Part shown: one piece after another, positions 1 through 10,923 of the stretch
How the letters are laid out: each line of letters starts with the position of its first letter
Position numbering within the stretch: position 1 is the stretch's first letter
Source: Phaeoceros laevis
Lineage: Eukaryota; Anthocerotophyta; Anthocerotopsida; Notothyladales
DNA: 26,762 nt
Assembly (NCBI GenBank): GCA_049999765.1
Contig: JBNGIQ010009547.1
Location: forward strand, 792,294 to 819,055
Direction: 5' to 3'
Program-made: the position numbers and the translations under genes
Notes under the pieces: generated by a model
Databases searched by the model: none
The model's input: the letters and a program-made list of their open reading frames with translations, nothing else
What the model was told of the DNA's origin: nothing

Positions 1-74
1 TCGCCGTTGTTCCTCAGCCATCGCTGTCATCCTCACCACACCACCACCACGCCGCCCTGAACAGTCGAGGCCAT

Positions 75-1028
75 ATGGTTGCTTCAATGAGCTTGGCAAC
101 GTTTGTCTCCAACACTATCCCAAAGAAACACATTGGTCCACAGTTGAAAGCCTTTGAAAAGCTTCTAATTGATGTGAATGAGGATGTCTCAACAATGCTA
201 CACAATCTGTGGTTGGAGGATCTGAAGGGAGGAGGTATTGATGTGAAATTGTTGAATCAGTTTGAGAATGCTGGCCACATATCATGGAAATCAGTCCCAC
301 ATGAGGTTACGAGCTAGGCTTAATGCCAAGCTCCAATCATAGCCACTTCAACTGCAATTTTGAATTACTATGAGAGATTGGCATTGGCGATGAAGTCGGT
401 TTTTGAGTGCCTCCCTAAATATGAAACCCAATTCCTCGTCAGTTTTCCCTCCTCAACCAAGCTAGTTTTGCAATGTTGATGGCAGGCGGCCCAGTCTACT
501 ATGGGCCTGCAGGGCTAGACGAGCCCTTTGAGAGCTCTAAGAGGTTTGTTGGGACTTTAGAAACCAAGCGATCAGTGACCATTTTTATGGGTGCTAGCGG
601 ATATGGGAAGACACTCGTGAAGTCTGTTGGAACTTGGTGTACTAAGGTGTTGTTTATTCTTCATAGCAAAAGGGGAACATGGAGTCGGTTTGCAAGGTTC
701 TCGAGACTTATGGACCATGGTCAAGCACCTCGAGCGAGGAGCTGTTTCCCAATCAGAAGGACAGGATTGAGAAGGCAACACTGGCATGTTGCATCGGTGC
801 CATTCTTGTGGCCAGGTTTTACATCAACATGTTCGGACAAATCAATGCGATGCCGGTCTCATGACGATGGATTTGTTGCAACTCATCACGTCCAGTGAGA
901 CAGTTGGAATCCATTCATTCATTTGCAGTACTTACATGTTTATCATAGAACCACTCTTGCAAAATTCATACAACAACCTCAAGAGAACAACATGCAAATT
1001 CCTCATAGAAGCAGCGGCGTTAATATAG
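75..1028 (+). pseudogene. decayed P-loop NTPase-like gene remnant
   Basis: Several open stretches in different + frames read as one broken protein. The frame from 75 carries two close stops (TAG 315-317, TAA 321-323) and then continues open to 476. The frame from 473 carries a Walker A-like motif, GASGYGKT, at about 598-621. The reading then shifts near 640-680 to a frame containing KDRIEKATLACCIGAILVAR, and again near 840 to a frame with DLLQLITSSE. Walker A followed by a helical segment recalls Crinkler/RHS-type P-loop proteins known from eukaryotic multigene families, but that assignment is a weak guess. Stops and at least two frame changes make an intact gene unlikely unless introns explain them; I found no convincing splice pairs. 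Confidence 0.35.
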
Positions 1029-2337
1029 GAAATGGCGAAGGCAAGGCTAGAACCACTACTAGCACAAATGCAGTAGACTTAGTTGTATTTAAACTTCTTT
1101 TGTACAAATCGAATTTGGAATACCATCATGAGTAGCTTGGGTAGGAGTTCTAGAGAGGTGTGACTCGCTGCGTTGCACATGCCGCTTTTCCACATAGTAC
1201 GTCAACAAGATGATGTGCTGCTTGCAGCCACCAAACTGATAAGTGCTAGGAACAGAGGGCGACACTCCCTAAAATGTAAGACCACCGATCCACAAAAGCA
1301 TGGCACAAAGGCACTTGCTGGTGCGCTAGATTCTCATGTGGTGTTGGCTAGCATGACTATTACTATTGTTGCTACTACTCGTCCTCTTTAGCTCACTTCC
1401 TACTATGAATGAATGAATTTTATTCCGATCTGGGCGCGGGCCAACCGGGCAACAAAGAGGCTGCGTACTCGACTCAATCTATCATAAACCCTAAATCTCG
1501 CTAACTTGTGCTCGCACGTAAGTATGGAAACTTCAACCATTTAACCTAGGTGTAATGACCGGTTAAAATAGTTAATTTAGTTAAACAAGATTAACTTAGT
1601 GTCAATGCCGATTTCAAGGCTCTCGCGTTAGATAGAGTCCCTCTATGTTCCATGAAAAATTCCACTGAATTGGAATACGTTAATCTTTTTTTGTGACAAT
1701 CGGCACCATTTCTCCTTGAGTAAATGTTACAATTCGGGTCTTGCCTCCCGGGCCTAGTCATTACTGTTAAACAATTAGCTACCTATGTAACTAAATAATT
1801 AACCACAAGCAACTAGGCCATGCTGACTGGCCTATAGCTAGCCTCCAAGTAGTCTTCAACTAGCCTTCAGTAGCCTAGCATCTGCCTCCAAGTAGTCTTC
1901 AACTAGCCTTCACTAGCCTAGCATTTGAAGGAACTTCTTGGATTTATTACGGGCTACGAAACCAGCTTCAAGGCATGGATCCCCAAGCACAAAGTAGACG
2001 CAAAGAAAAGGAATAAACAATGTAACCAGCAACTTCTCGCGGGCCAGCAGCCCTGCTTTCACTGCCAAACTGTCAAGCAGAGCTTTAAGCTCGTTCATAC
2101 AACCCTAATCCCTCAAGTACAACCGTGGCGTGCTAAATTCCCTTGTGGAGTTGGTATAGCGCAGCTCTTTACTACTACTACTACTACCTCACAGGGATTT
2201 TGCGGCGCCATGCATAGCCGCCGCGTGCCTAAAACTTGATGTTACTTATCCAGCTAAGAAACAGGTCTTTTCTTCTGGAGCGTAACCAAGGGAGTGATAT
2301 GTTCAAAATGCTTGAGCGAAGCGAAGGTCGTTGAGCT
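1029..2337. other. intergenic, no gene seen
   Basis: No supported gene. Codon-like stretches (for example 1173-1391) lack any recognisable motif. The segment holds a telomere-box-like AAACCCTAAA at 1486-1495, a 43-bp tandem duplication near 1841-1925, and an ACT trinucleotide run near 2171-2187. Confidence 0.5.
1841..1925. repeat. 43-bp tandem duplication
   Basis: Two adjacent 43-bp units (1841-1883 and 1884-1925/6), each beginning GCCTCCAAGTAGTCTTCAAC, differ by only one or two bases. No coding role is evident. Confidence 0.85.
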
Positions 2338-2437
2338 NNNNNNNNNNNNNNNNNNNNNNNNNNNNNNNNNNNNNNNNNNNNNNNNNNNNNNNNNNNNNNN
2401 NNNNNNNNNNNNNNNNNNNNNNNNNNNNNNNNNNNNN
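2338..2437. other. assembly gap (100 N)
   Basis: A run of exactly 100 N, a conventional placeholder for a scaffold gap of unknown true size. Open frames that cross it are not meaningful. Confidence 0.98.
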
Positions 2438-2623
2438 ACCATAAACAAACCGAAATGAAGACAAGAATAGATAACCTATGAAAGAATGCGCAAGACCTAT
2501 CATATCTTTAAGATAACCATTTATTGGATAGAGTGGTTCAATGTCGATTGTTTCTCAAGAGCGTGATAGTACAACTGGAGGAGGATGAGATTTTGTGGTA
2601 GATGATAGATGTGCCAAAGTAGC

Positions 2624-2720
2624 GCTAGCTTACAGCTACACCCACGCTCACACCACACAAAGGGCTAGCTTATAGCTATGCCACATTCACACCACACAAA
2701 GGGCTAGCTTACAGCTACGC
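2624..2720. repeat. about 40-bp tandem repeat, 2.5 copies
   Basis: Units beginning GCTAGCTTACAGCTA start at about 2624, 2664 and 2703. The first two also share CACACCACACAAAGG; the third copy is partial. No gene overlaps it. Confidence 0.75.
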
Positions 2721-2914
2721 CCGTTACAGGATTACGTTAATCTTGCTTGGTGACTTGTGCACAAATGGGTCAAATATTAATACAATTCCCTGTCAGCAAA
2801 ATTGATTCCTTTATATAATTACTTCCTCCTTCCTTGGAGACTCCTTTGCTCTCTTTCGAAAATATTCCTCCCTTGGCAAATTCAATTGTGTATCGTAGTC
2901 TTTGGAGAAGGGTG

Positions 2915-2955
2915 ACCCCTCTAACCCTCCCTTCGAGTAGCGGGGTTAGAGGGGT
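2915..2955. repeat. perfect 13-bp inverted repeat (hairpin)
   Basis: ACCCCTCTAACCC at 2915-2927 is the exact reverse complement of 2943-2955, with a 15-bp loop. It lies in non-coding DNA and could form a stem-loop in either transcript. A plant transcription terminator role cannot be inferred from it. Confidence 0.7.
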
Positions 2956-3654
2956 TAAGTGCACTCGCCTTTTGTGTTGCATTGTTTGTACATGTTGAAA
3001 ACGCCCTTTCCCTTCCCGAGCCAAACAATACCCGAGCCAAACAATACATACCAAGAGAGCTACTGCCAGTCTGCCATTGCGAGAGACAGCTAGGTGCGTA
3101 ATACCCCCACTGTGCACACGTCAGCCCCAACTTTAGCACCGCGTACTATTCCTCCTATATTATGTACTAGTCTAGTGGAACGGCTGGCAACTATTTTTGT
3201 GGAGGCCCGGCAGCTAGGAAGGGAAGGGGATTTTTAGGTGCTTCACAGGGTACTTTACGTACCACACCTGGAAGGAAGGTGCTTTTATTGTGATTGAGGA
3301 GATTATGTTGGATGACGAGGTAAAAACCACAGGAAGGAAGGAAAGTAGAGTAAACTTAGTAAAGCTCCAAAAGAGCCAAAAAGCCAAGAGACCTATACGA
3401 CGGTCCTTGTAAGTTCCAGGTGGACCCGTGGCGAAGGTTCCATGGCCAGCTCAAAAAGGCTGTAGTATTTAGTGCACACGTTTCTGGGGAACCAGTATAA
3501 AATGAATACACAAGAAACTTGTAGACAGAAGTTCACATACTTCCTGCGCGGACCTTCATTGTTCCTTCGTTATCTAATTAGTAAGGTTGAAATGACGTGG
3601 TGCTAGACCAATTCTTGAATTTTAACCGTGCCGGGTCCCTTTGTACAGTAGTAC

Positions 3655-3870
3655 TTATCTAGTCCTCAGTTTGGCATTTGCGAAGTGTTTACATGTAATT
3701 TATGGGAAAAAGATGCACAAGTGCATCTTTCTGGGAAAAAAGGTTCCTCTAGACCTGTAACAGTCCATGTCGTCGTGAACACCTTCTAAAGCCTAGCATT
3801 AATTATTCCTCCGGGCATCCTCCTCTAATTAACCTGGTCAGGCCTAGGCAGGCCTCATCTTTGCATGAAT
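3655..3870 (-). pseudogene. decayed partial copy of the 4.66-5.11 kb segment
   Basis: This stretch aligns in blocks with downstream sequence. TCCTCAGTTTGGCATTT here matches 4666-4682. TCTTTCTGG plus an A-run followed by a CCTGTA..CAGTCC block matches about 4990-5028. GGGCATCCTCCTCTAA followed by CATCTTTGC and GAATT matches about 5059-5100. In the minus orientation the short open segment encoding LEEDAR is shared, but the GT donor after it in the downstream copy (GTATGG) reads GAATAA here. That, together with missing intervening sequence, suggests this copy is the dead one. Confidence 0.5.
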
Positions 3871-4200
3871 TCCACAGGGTACTTCTTCCAACTGTAAAGT
3901 TCTAGTACTAGAAGCCACTATCTATATTTCCCGTAGCTATCCACCTATATATACTAGTAGACATTGGGATTTGGAACCATAAAACGTTATCAATTTTGAG
4001 AGATTCAGACAACTCCAGGGGCCCGCATATATGTACTTTGGATGGCATGCATATGAATCATCAATGCTGAGCTCGTAAGCTTGGAGGCCTTGGGATGTGG
4101 CACAGCTCAGATGGCCAAGGCCTTGTACACGACCAGACCTTGATTTAGAGGCTGGCTCGCGCCCGCTCGCAACACAGCCACATAAGTGTATGAGCTGGAT

Positions 4201-5600
4201 TTAACTCCACCTTCTTGCAGTTCGTTGAATACTCAGAGAGCTTGTCTGTTCTGCCCAGCCTTGTGTCCTGATATGTTGCCATATCAGAGCAGTCCAGGAA
4301 AACTCGTCACTTTGAGGAGACCTCAGTGCATCAGCACTTCCAGATGAACATTCACCATCATCCGAAGTCATCCTACTTTGAACCCTGCCTCCACCATCTT
4401 TCCTGGGTACTGACTCCCTTTCTACAGTCTGTGGCACCCGTTTTGAGGTATTCCATTGGTCTACCCTAACTGCGTCCTTCTTGTCCTTGTGGTGCACAAA
4501 GTCTGAGGACTTGGGTAGAGCTGCAGTCAAACCAACAAGGTAGTCAATTGAAATGAACTGCTGCTCCACCAATTGGAAAGGGTGAACTGCTTCCTAGGAG
4601 TTTTGTGGGAGGAGATGTTCCACCTTCAACAGAAGAGCCCAGAGAATGATGAACAGTTCTCAACTCCTCAGTTTGGCATTTCCAATTTGGAGTAAAATGA
4701 CCACAGCAAATGGTTGCAAGCACGTACCCACGTCCATGCCTCGCTGTACTACCTATGAATCTCTTTCAAAGCACCCTAGCTTTATGAACATGAAGCGCAG
4801 CACTTTGCTACCAACTACTAATACTGCAGGTGACGAAGCAGGAAGAAAGGTTCACCAACTACATATCGAGAATATTGCCGTCTGGGCAAACAGCATATAC
4901 ACATGTCACAGCTCCCTTACCTTGGCCATGCATGAATTCCGTAAGCAAGCAAGCAAGGCCTTACCAACATAAGTACTAGTAAGAGGAAGGTCTTTCTGGA
5001 AAAAAACCTACCTGTACTTGTAGCAGTCCTTGTCAACCCCAGTTAGCACCATACCTGCGGGCATCCTCCTCTAACCTGCAGATCCCATCTTTGCACGAAT
5101 TGCTGGCTTCCTCACATTGAACTCTTCTTCCTTCAAACCTCTGGTCCTCATCCCAGGTGTTCAGATTGTGGTCTGCTAGCTGCAACTCCAGTGTCAAAGC
5201 GCTCTACAAGGTTAGAAGCGTGCTCCATCCTACCTGCCAAATGTGGCATTCACGTCAAGCAGGCAGGCTGTCCTTCGATACAGTCCTCTTCAACTTTCAC
5301 TTATCATGGAAGAACCCAGCAGTTTCTCCTCAAAGTTTCTGGCCAAGCCATGCATTTCAAGCAGCTTCTGGGCCTGCCTACGTTCACAATCTAGAAGGAA
5401 GAATATGATAACAGGGGGTGAGCTTAGATCAATTTTGTTGCTGGAATCGAAAGTACTTATCCAGCATTGCGAGGGCTAGTAGGTTCTGCATTCATACAAA
5501 GATGCAATCACGGTTTTCTGCTTCATGAGGCTGTTACGTCTACTACTTCCAGCCAGCACTCCCTCAAATTGCTGCTTTGACCGCCACATACAGCAATCCG
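4201..5600 (-). other. unrecognised minus-strand gene or gene remnant (protein-like segments)
   Basis: I do not recognise the product. On the minus strand several open segments look protein-like: about 5580-5498 (SKQQFEGVLAGSSRRNSLMK), 5389-5295 (ERRQAQKLLEMHGLARNFEE), 5233-5149 (MEHASNLVERFDTG), 4690-4547 (GGTSPPTKLLGSSSPFPIGG) and 4599-4201 (charged and Ser-rich, with PKSSDFVHHKDKKDAVRVDQ). GT and AG dinucleotides flank several of them, and a phase-consistent join exists between the first three, but no full model closes and no clear start codon was found. It may be a real multi-exon gene, or a decaying one given the broken partial copy at 3655-3870. Transcript evidence would decide. Confidence 0.3.
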
Positions 5601-6132
5601 AACTAGGACGTAGTGATGTAGGTTGGATTCACACTACAAACTGGTGTCAGACCGGTCCTGACACATTTGCTACGAACCAGGATGTAGTGATGCAGTCTAG
5701 ACGATGGCACAATGTTCGGAACGAAAATGCAGGACTCGACATTTGGCAAGCGAAGAGGCACTTGTCCCACTTGGCCTCGGCCGCTGGGACCCACGCGCCT
5801 CTCTGCGTGCGTGGCCACACGTGAAGGATCATGCTGCTTTTGTTAGACCAGTCTTTTGTGTTGTTTAACTCATCGTTGTTTCACCATGCTAGAATGCTCG
5901 GCCTTCACATGCCGAGTAACGCGTTTCTATCTCGGTGGTCCGTATAAGGCGAACATGAAGCCAGATCCATTGCCAGGGCTGACTCGGGGCGCCATGGAAT
6001 CTGGATCACGCCCCGTTCACTGGACGCCGAGATGCAGTTGACGATCGTCGCCACCATCTCCTGAGGCGTCCGGCTCCAGCGCTTGAATGCCAGGGACGGA
6101 TTCGAGGCGCCGGCGGACACCGCCGGGGAGCG
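5601..6132. other. upstream region of the LPEAT2-like gene
   Basis: No gene seen. The stretch becomes GC-rich toward 6132 and probably holds the promoter and 5' leader of the acyltransferase gene. A 25-30 bp imperfect direct repeat (around 5597-5622 and 5674-5699, sharing a GTAGTGATG core) is present. A long minus-strand open frame over 5905-6672 is the antisense shadow of exon 1. Confidence 0.4.
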
Positions 6133-9100
6133 ATGAATGGGAGTGGACAATTGCGCATACCGTTGCTGGCCAAGGAGAACGGGAATGGAAGATGTGAGCA
6201 GCATAAAATGGCTTTGGAGGGACGGGGAGATCTTTCGATCGGGATAGAGGAGGAATTCCAGGTGGAGGAGAAGGGAGAGGGTGAGGGAGAGGAGGAGCGA
6301 CGGGGGGTCGAGAACGGGCATTTGCATCATGTGATCTCGGTGTTCGGGCAGGTGCCGCCCTTGGGGCCGCAGCTGCCTATCGATCCGTTTCGGAACCACA
6401 CTCCCTGGATCGAGGGGCTGTACGAGTGGTTGAAGACCCTGATTTGCCTCCCAATTTTGCTGCTTCGGGTGCTCCTCACGGCCCTGGTGGTAATCGTTGG
6501 GCTGGTGGGAACCAAGCTGGCGCTGGCCGGATGGACGCAGAAGGAGGAAGCCATGCCCAGGTGGCGCTACAGGCTCATGAGCATCGCACGGGGCTGTGCT
6601 CGCTGCATTCTGTTCTGCTTCGGGTGTGTGTCTTATTTCTCTCTTCCTTTTCCGTCCTTGATGGTGCCGCACGCAGCTGGAGTTCGAACCAAGGTTTTTC
6701 TTTGAGTGAATGACATCTTGGCCTGAGGATCCTCAGTTCTCAATTCTGGGGGATAATTCTCTGTCTGGTTGACAGGTTTCACTGGATTCGGATCCGGGGG
6801 AGCCCTGCCCCTAGAGAGGTGGCGCCAATTGTGGTGTCCAATCATGTCTGCTTCACAGACCCCATTTTTTTCTTCTACGCCCTCTTCCCGAGCATGGTCA
6901 GCTCCAACTCGCATGATGATATCCTGTTCGTGGGGATGATCATCAGATCAATGCAAGTAAGCATGTGTTGTTGCCACATCATATACAGCCCACCACTCTC
7001 TCTCCTAGTGTGTGATGGAGGTCTTTGAGCAAATGCGTTATGACAGCACAGTTGGCTCTTTCGACAGATGATCCTCGTTGATAGGCTGTTGCCAGCTTCA
7101 AGGAAAAAGGCTGCTATTGAAATCAAGGTATGCCCTGTCTCACATTCCCAGAAGGAAGTTTTTTCCTCGTCATTTTTAAAGGTGTATGTGATCCCTTCTC
7201 GTACTCTTCGGCGGGACATGCAATGGCTTACAAACTTGTGTGCACAAGCAGAGGAGAGCTGTCTGTGACGACTTCCCTCGAGTGCTACTCTTTCCAGAGG
7301 GTACAACCACCAATGGCAAGGCAATAATATCTTTCAAACTTGGAGCCTTTCGTCCTGGGCTTCCCATACAACCTGTCGTAGTGCGCTATCCATTTGTCCA
7401 CTTTGACTGCTCCTGGTACATGGTATTTTCTTGGCTACCCAAGTTACGTGAAGCACTGAATGTGTCCGTTGATGGAGATGGAAGCCTGCAAACTTCACAT
7501 GGTTGCCTCCCTTTGATTGGTGCAGGGGAAATATTTCACTTCCATACCTTGTCTTCCGAATGCTCACACAATTTAACAACTTTATGGAGGTAAATTTCAT
7601 TGCTTAAAGTGGAGTTTCTACTCGTTGATGCATGTTGTCTTCGTGGGACGGAGTGTCTTCATTTTGACCTCCCAAAGTGAATTTAATAGGTCGAATACCT
7701 ACCCGTCATTGTGCCATCAGCGAAAGAAAAAGTAAATCCAGCAGACTTTGCTGCGAGGGTATGTTTGAGTCTGACTACCAGATATTTCAATTTAAAGTGC
7801 TTTGAGACTCCTTGCATTTGACCATCACTCATGTGTGCAGGTCCGCTTTGAAATGGCAAGGAGTCTGAATGTTCCAGAGACAGAGCACACATATGGTGAC
7901 CTGATGCTAGCTGTCAAAGCTTCACAACTAGAGATGGTAAGCTAGTTAGAATGTTTTTATTGCAGAAGGCAAATATATTAGGGGACTAATCTGCAAAGTT
8001 GTGACTGTCCTTTTGCTGGAGTTGCTGGTGCTCGTCTGGGCTGACCTACCTTTCGTTTACTCTTGTTTCAGAGATCGGTATCTGCTTCTATGGTTGAGAT
8101 GGGGCTGATGGAAAAGGTAGGTTGAGGTCTCCTTTGAATAGTTTGCTGTCTTACACGTGCTCACATGGAAACAGGTTTGCCTGATATATTGTGTACTTTT
8201 GAAACAGAGATATCTGACCACTGATGTGTTGCTCCCATTGTGGGTTAGCTTTTTCATCTTTCGACAAGTGAGGTGAAGGATTTCCTAGACAAGTTCATTG
8301 CCATGGACCCCGCTCGCAGGTTTGTGTCCTTCCATTTTGTTGCTAATTCTCGTATCACCTCTATGCTGTCAACGATGTTAACAACCTACTTCGGTTGCTG
8401 GCAGTGGCTATGTAACCATGGATCAATTTCTGGAAGCACTTGGTCTACCAAAAACAGTGTTCTCTAAACAGGTTGGTGTGCATTCTGCCCTTGCTCTCTC
8501 ACAATTCTCCTCTGGCATGTTCTTTTTACTGAAATGAACTTTTCTACCACAGATTTTTCAACTTTTTGACAAGTCAGGTCGAGGCTTCATCAACTTTAAA
8601 GAGGTACTTCTAGGTCCCCATGTTCTACAAGTCATACCCAACTTTGACTCCAGGCGTCCTCTTGCAGCAAGTTAATTTGCAGTCAGCAATGCGTGCGGTT
8701 TGTGTTTGTTCAGTTTGCAGCAGTATTGGCCTACCTATCAAGGCATACGTCATTCTCAAGCTCCATAAGATCAGCATTTGATGCATGTGATGTGCTTAAT
8801 GATGGTTTAGTCTCTTTAACGGAGGTACGTACCTGACATTCTCTTGGTGGGTGAACTGGACCTAATCTACTTGTTGGGTAATTGATGAGATGCGTATTTT
8901 TTGGCTACTCAGTTGGAGGCAAGCCTGAGATCAGTGTTCCCAGCGATTCCGAGCTCTCAGGTAATGGCTGTGAACTGCGAACATCTGTTATCACCTTCGC
9001 AACAGCAGTTAGTTGAACTTTCCAATTGTGCAGGTCCAACAAATGCTGCGAAAATTGCATGTGGACGGCGGTAACAAGGTCAGCTGGGAGAGCTTCAAGA

Positions 9101-9168
9101 CGTTTTTCGAGAAGAACCCAGAGCTCATGACCGTGTTTCTGGCAGCGACGAGCTACCGGCATAGCTGA
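6133..9168 (+). CDS. LPEAT2: LPEAT2-like lysophospholipid acyltransferase with EF-hands
   Basis: Fourteen exons with GT-AG introns of 73-152 bp join in phase to 550 aa: 6133-6623, 6776-6956, 7068-7127, 7252-7415, 7526-7589, 7690-7758, 7841-7936, 8072-8116, 8249-8319, 8405-8471, 8553-8603, 8714-8824, 8913-8960, 9034-9168. Residues 1-90 are acidic and soluble; a hydrophobic membrane segment lies at about 98-135. PlsC/LPLAT motifs follow: block I NHVCFTD (186-192), block III FPEGTTTNG (258-266) and block IV IQPVVVRYP (283-291). EF-hand-like loops lie at 442-453 and 479-490; both are imperfect (Arg at position 5 of the first, Leu at position 3 of the second). The family re-acylates lysophosphatidylethanolamine and related lysolipids with acyl-CoA in endomembranes. 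Length and exon order match plant LPEAT2 (about 540 aa). The start ATG has a G at -3; a later in-frame Met (MALEGRGD) is the alternative. It converges with the TLS1 homologue, 198 bp between stops. Confidence 0.93.
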
Positions 9169-9366
9169 ACCGGGTGTTTACTAGAGAGCTCGATAGTTTG
9201 GGCATTCCGTACAGGTTTGTAACGATATAAAGAATTTGTGCCTTTTTTCGGACAAGCCATAGTTCAGAGCAGCCACATGGGTCGAGCTTCATCTGTACAG
9301 TAACATTTCAGAAAGGAGTAAATTGGGCAGCAAGCCCATCTTCCAACTAGCCATACAGTTGCGGTA
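9169..9366. other. convergent 3' intergenic spacer
   Basis: About 200 bp separate the stop codons of the + strand acyltransferase and the - strand TLS1 homologue. Both 3' UTRs must lie here or overlap. No AATAAA hexamer is obvious in either direction. Confidence 0.6.
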
Positions 9367-10890
9367 CTACCGCCTCATAAGACGACTGCGCTCCCTTTTA
9401 CGAAACCGCTCCAACATAATCTCATCAGTTGCAGCTTGTCGCCTGTTGCCCAGCACGTCTCCCAGTGGATCCGTTGGGCCAGACTTACCAGCAAGTGGCT
9501 GCCCTTCCTTAGTGTCTTTGTACAATTCTGGATGGTCTGAGGAATTACAAGTTCAGAAAGGATTGTGTTGATGCAGGAGCAAGACTCTACCACTCTCAAA
9601 GGTCTTGGGAACGACACAAGGACAAAGAACAAACCTTTGCGGAGCCGGTCGGCGTAATCCCGTCCACGCTGGAAATAATCTGCACTGAAACTAGATGGAA
9701 TGCTGGACTGGACCCTGAGCAAGGTAAACAGAGAGTGTAAAGTTTTCATCTAATGCACAAGTAAACAATCAGCAACCAGTTTCCTACACAAACGCACCTT
9801 CCCCTTCCGACAAATGGCCGCTTGTCTTGTAGTTGCTTCTTTGCTGCTTCTGTCTCTTCAATGTTTTTCAGCTTATATCTGAGACGCAGAAGCCAGATTC
9901 AGCAGCAATCTACATACGCCTTTCAAGATGAAGTCAATCCAGTGGTTGTACCATACAGGCAGAGTGGCATGAAGAACATGGGGCAGAGAGCCAAGCGGCA
10001 GGAAACGCAAGCATAAGGGACACCCCATGGAAACCAAAGAGCTACTTTCAACTCGTGCCATAGGTTGCCCAAGTTGTTGTGACCACTCACTCGATCGGAA
10101 GCTGAACTTCAGCAATACCAGTTGTCCATTGTGTAGAGCTTTCTTCCGCATTCCTTCTCCTAACCTTCCAGAAACAAACCAAAAGAATTGTTACTATTTC
10201 CAACACAAGGCAGGGACTGGACGCACCTCAGAACAGCTAAGAACATCGCTCTCTCCACAATGTGCCATATACAGGCCAACAAGTGGTAGGTAGTCCAGAA
10301 GCTACCTTAAGGTGTTCGGGTATTATGTACAGATCATCTTCGGCAGGTTTCACCTCTTCAACTTCAATCCCTAAATCTCTTCCTCTTTTCTTTGAGAGCT
10401 CCTGCTCAATGTACTTCAGCCTGTGCAAACAAGCGGTCCAAGTTGAGTCCATAACCACCCTCAAGTAAATGCTAAGCTTCTCAGCGACAGATACTATGGG
10501 CAGAAGGAGTTACATGTTCGGGTCTTCAACTGTAACTGCAGTTTCTTGAGCAAACGTGTCTTGCAACACAAGTTCCTCCTTCTCCCCCTCTCCATCAGGC
10601 TTCTCACTAGCCTTCCCGACATCAGTAGATGGTGGATTCACAGGTTGTACGCCCGACCCAGTTCGCCGCTCTCTCTGCTTTTGAAGAAATTTCACTTCCT
10701 CCAAAGCCAACCTGCAACATCGAGGATGGGACGCTTGAATTACAAAGTGATCCAGCACAGTGCAGGATATCGAGAGCTGCGGCAATCAGTAGAGCGAATC
10801 CTACCGTCTCTCCTCCTCGTCCTCTGACTGTGAATTGGCGTCGTCGTTATCTGACTTGGCGCGCCTGCGGAAGCGTTTCTGCGAAGCCAT
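9367..10890 (-). CDS. TLS1/C9orf78 (HCA59) family splicing-factor homologue
   Basis: Seven exons join in phase to 267 aa (minus strand, 5' to 3'): 10890-10805, 10711-10514, 10420-10306, 10164-10091, 9878-9798, 9714-9635, 9536-9367. The N-terminus is MASQKRFRRRAKSDND followed by an acidic stretch, then LALEEVKFLQKQRERRTG (30-47). The family core follows: ETAVTVEDPNMLKYIEQEL ending near residue 103, a Lys/Arg run, DDLYIIPEHLK (123-133) and WTTGIAEVQLPIE ending at 158. Next come KNIEETEAAKKQLQDKRP, the plant-typical SADYFQRGRDYADRLRK and a basic tail ending RFRKRERSRLMRR. Human C9orf78 and fission yeast Tls1 bind the spliceosomal helicase Brr2 and affect splice-site choice; a nuclear role in pre-mRNA splicing is inferred here. 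The gene is complete with no disruptions. It is divergent from the F-box gene (251 bp) and has a telo-box and a site II element just upstream of its ATG. Confidence 0.92.
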
Positions 10891-10901
10891 AGCCAAGGTT
10901 C

Positions 10902-10923
10902 AGGCCCAGTGGCCTAAACCCTA
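10902..10923 (-). promoter_or_regulatory. site II element plus telo-box upstream of the TLS1 homologue
   Basis: AGGCCCA at 10902-10908 (TGGGCCT on the minus strand, a site II element) lies next to AAACCCTA at 10916-10923 (interstitial telomere box). Both are 12-33 bp upstream of the TLS1-homologue ATG. In plants this pair is a known feature of promoters of growth-linked housekeeping genes, where TCP factors and telo-box-binding proteins act. Function here is inferred from motif and position only. The two sites also lie 219-240 bp upstream of the divergent F-box gene. Confidence 0.5.

Larger units (their letters stand above)
2721..4200. other. intergenic, no gene seen
   Basis: No supported gene on either strand. 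It contains a perfect inverted repeat (arms 2915-2927 and 2943-2955, 15-bp loop), a short direct repeat near 3017-3046, and a TATA-like TATAAAA at 3496-3502 with no usable reading frame after it. The stretch 3655-3870 is a diverged copy of sequence at 4663-5105 and is listed separately. Confidence 0.45.

Noticed and set aside
1486-1495. Telomere-like AAACCCTAAA
   Set aside because: A single copy, so not an interstitial telomere array; no gene lies close enough to call it a promoter telo-box.
5905-6672. 255-codon minus-strand open frame
   Set aside because: It overlaps exon 1 of the LPEAT2-like gene, whose sense frame carries a conserved N-terminal and membrane segment; the antisense product has no motif.
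9366-9489. GTAAGT at 9488-9483 as a donor ending TLS1 exon 7
   Set aside because: Reading through gives the conserved plant C-terminus (RRQAATDEIMLERFRKRE and a basic tail), so the site is exonic.
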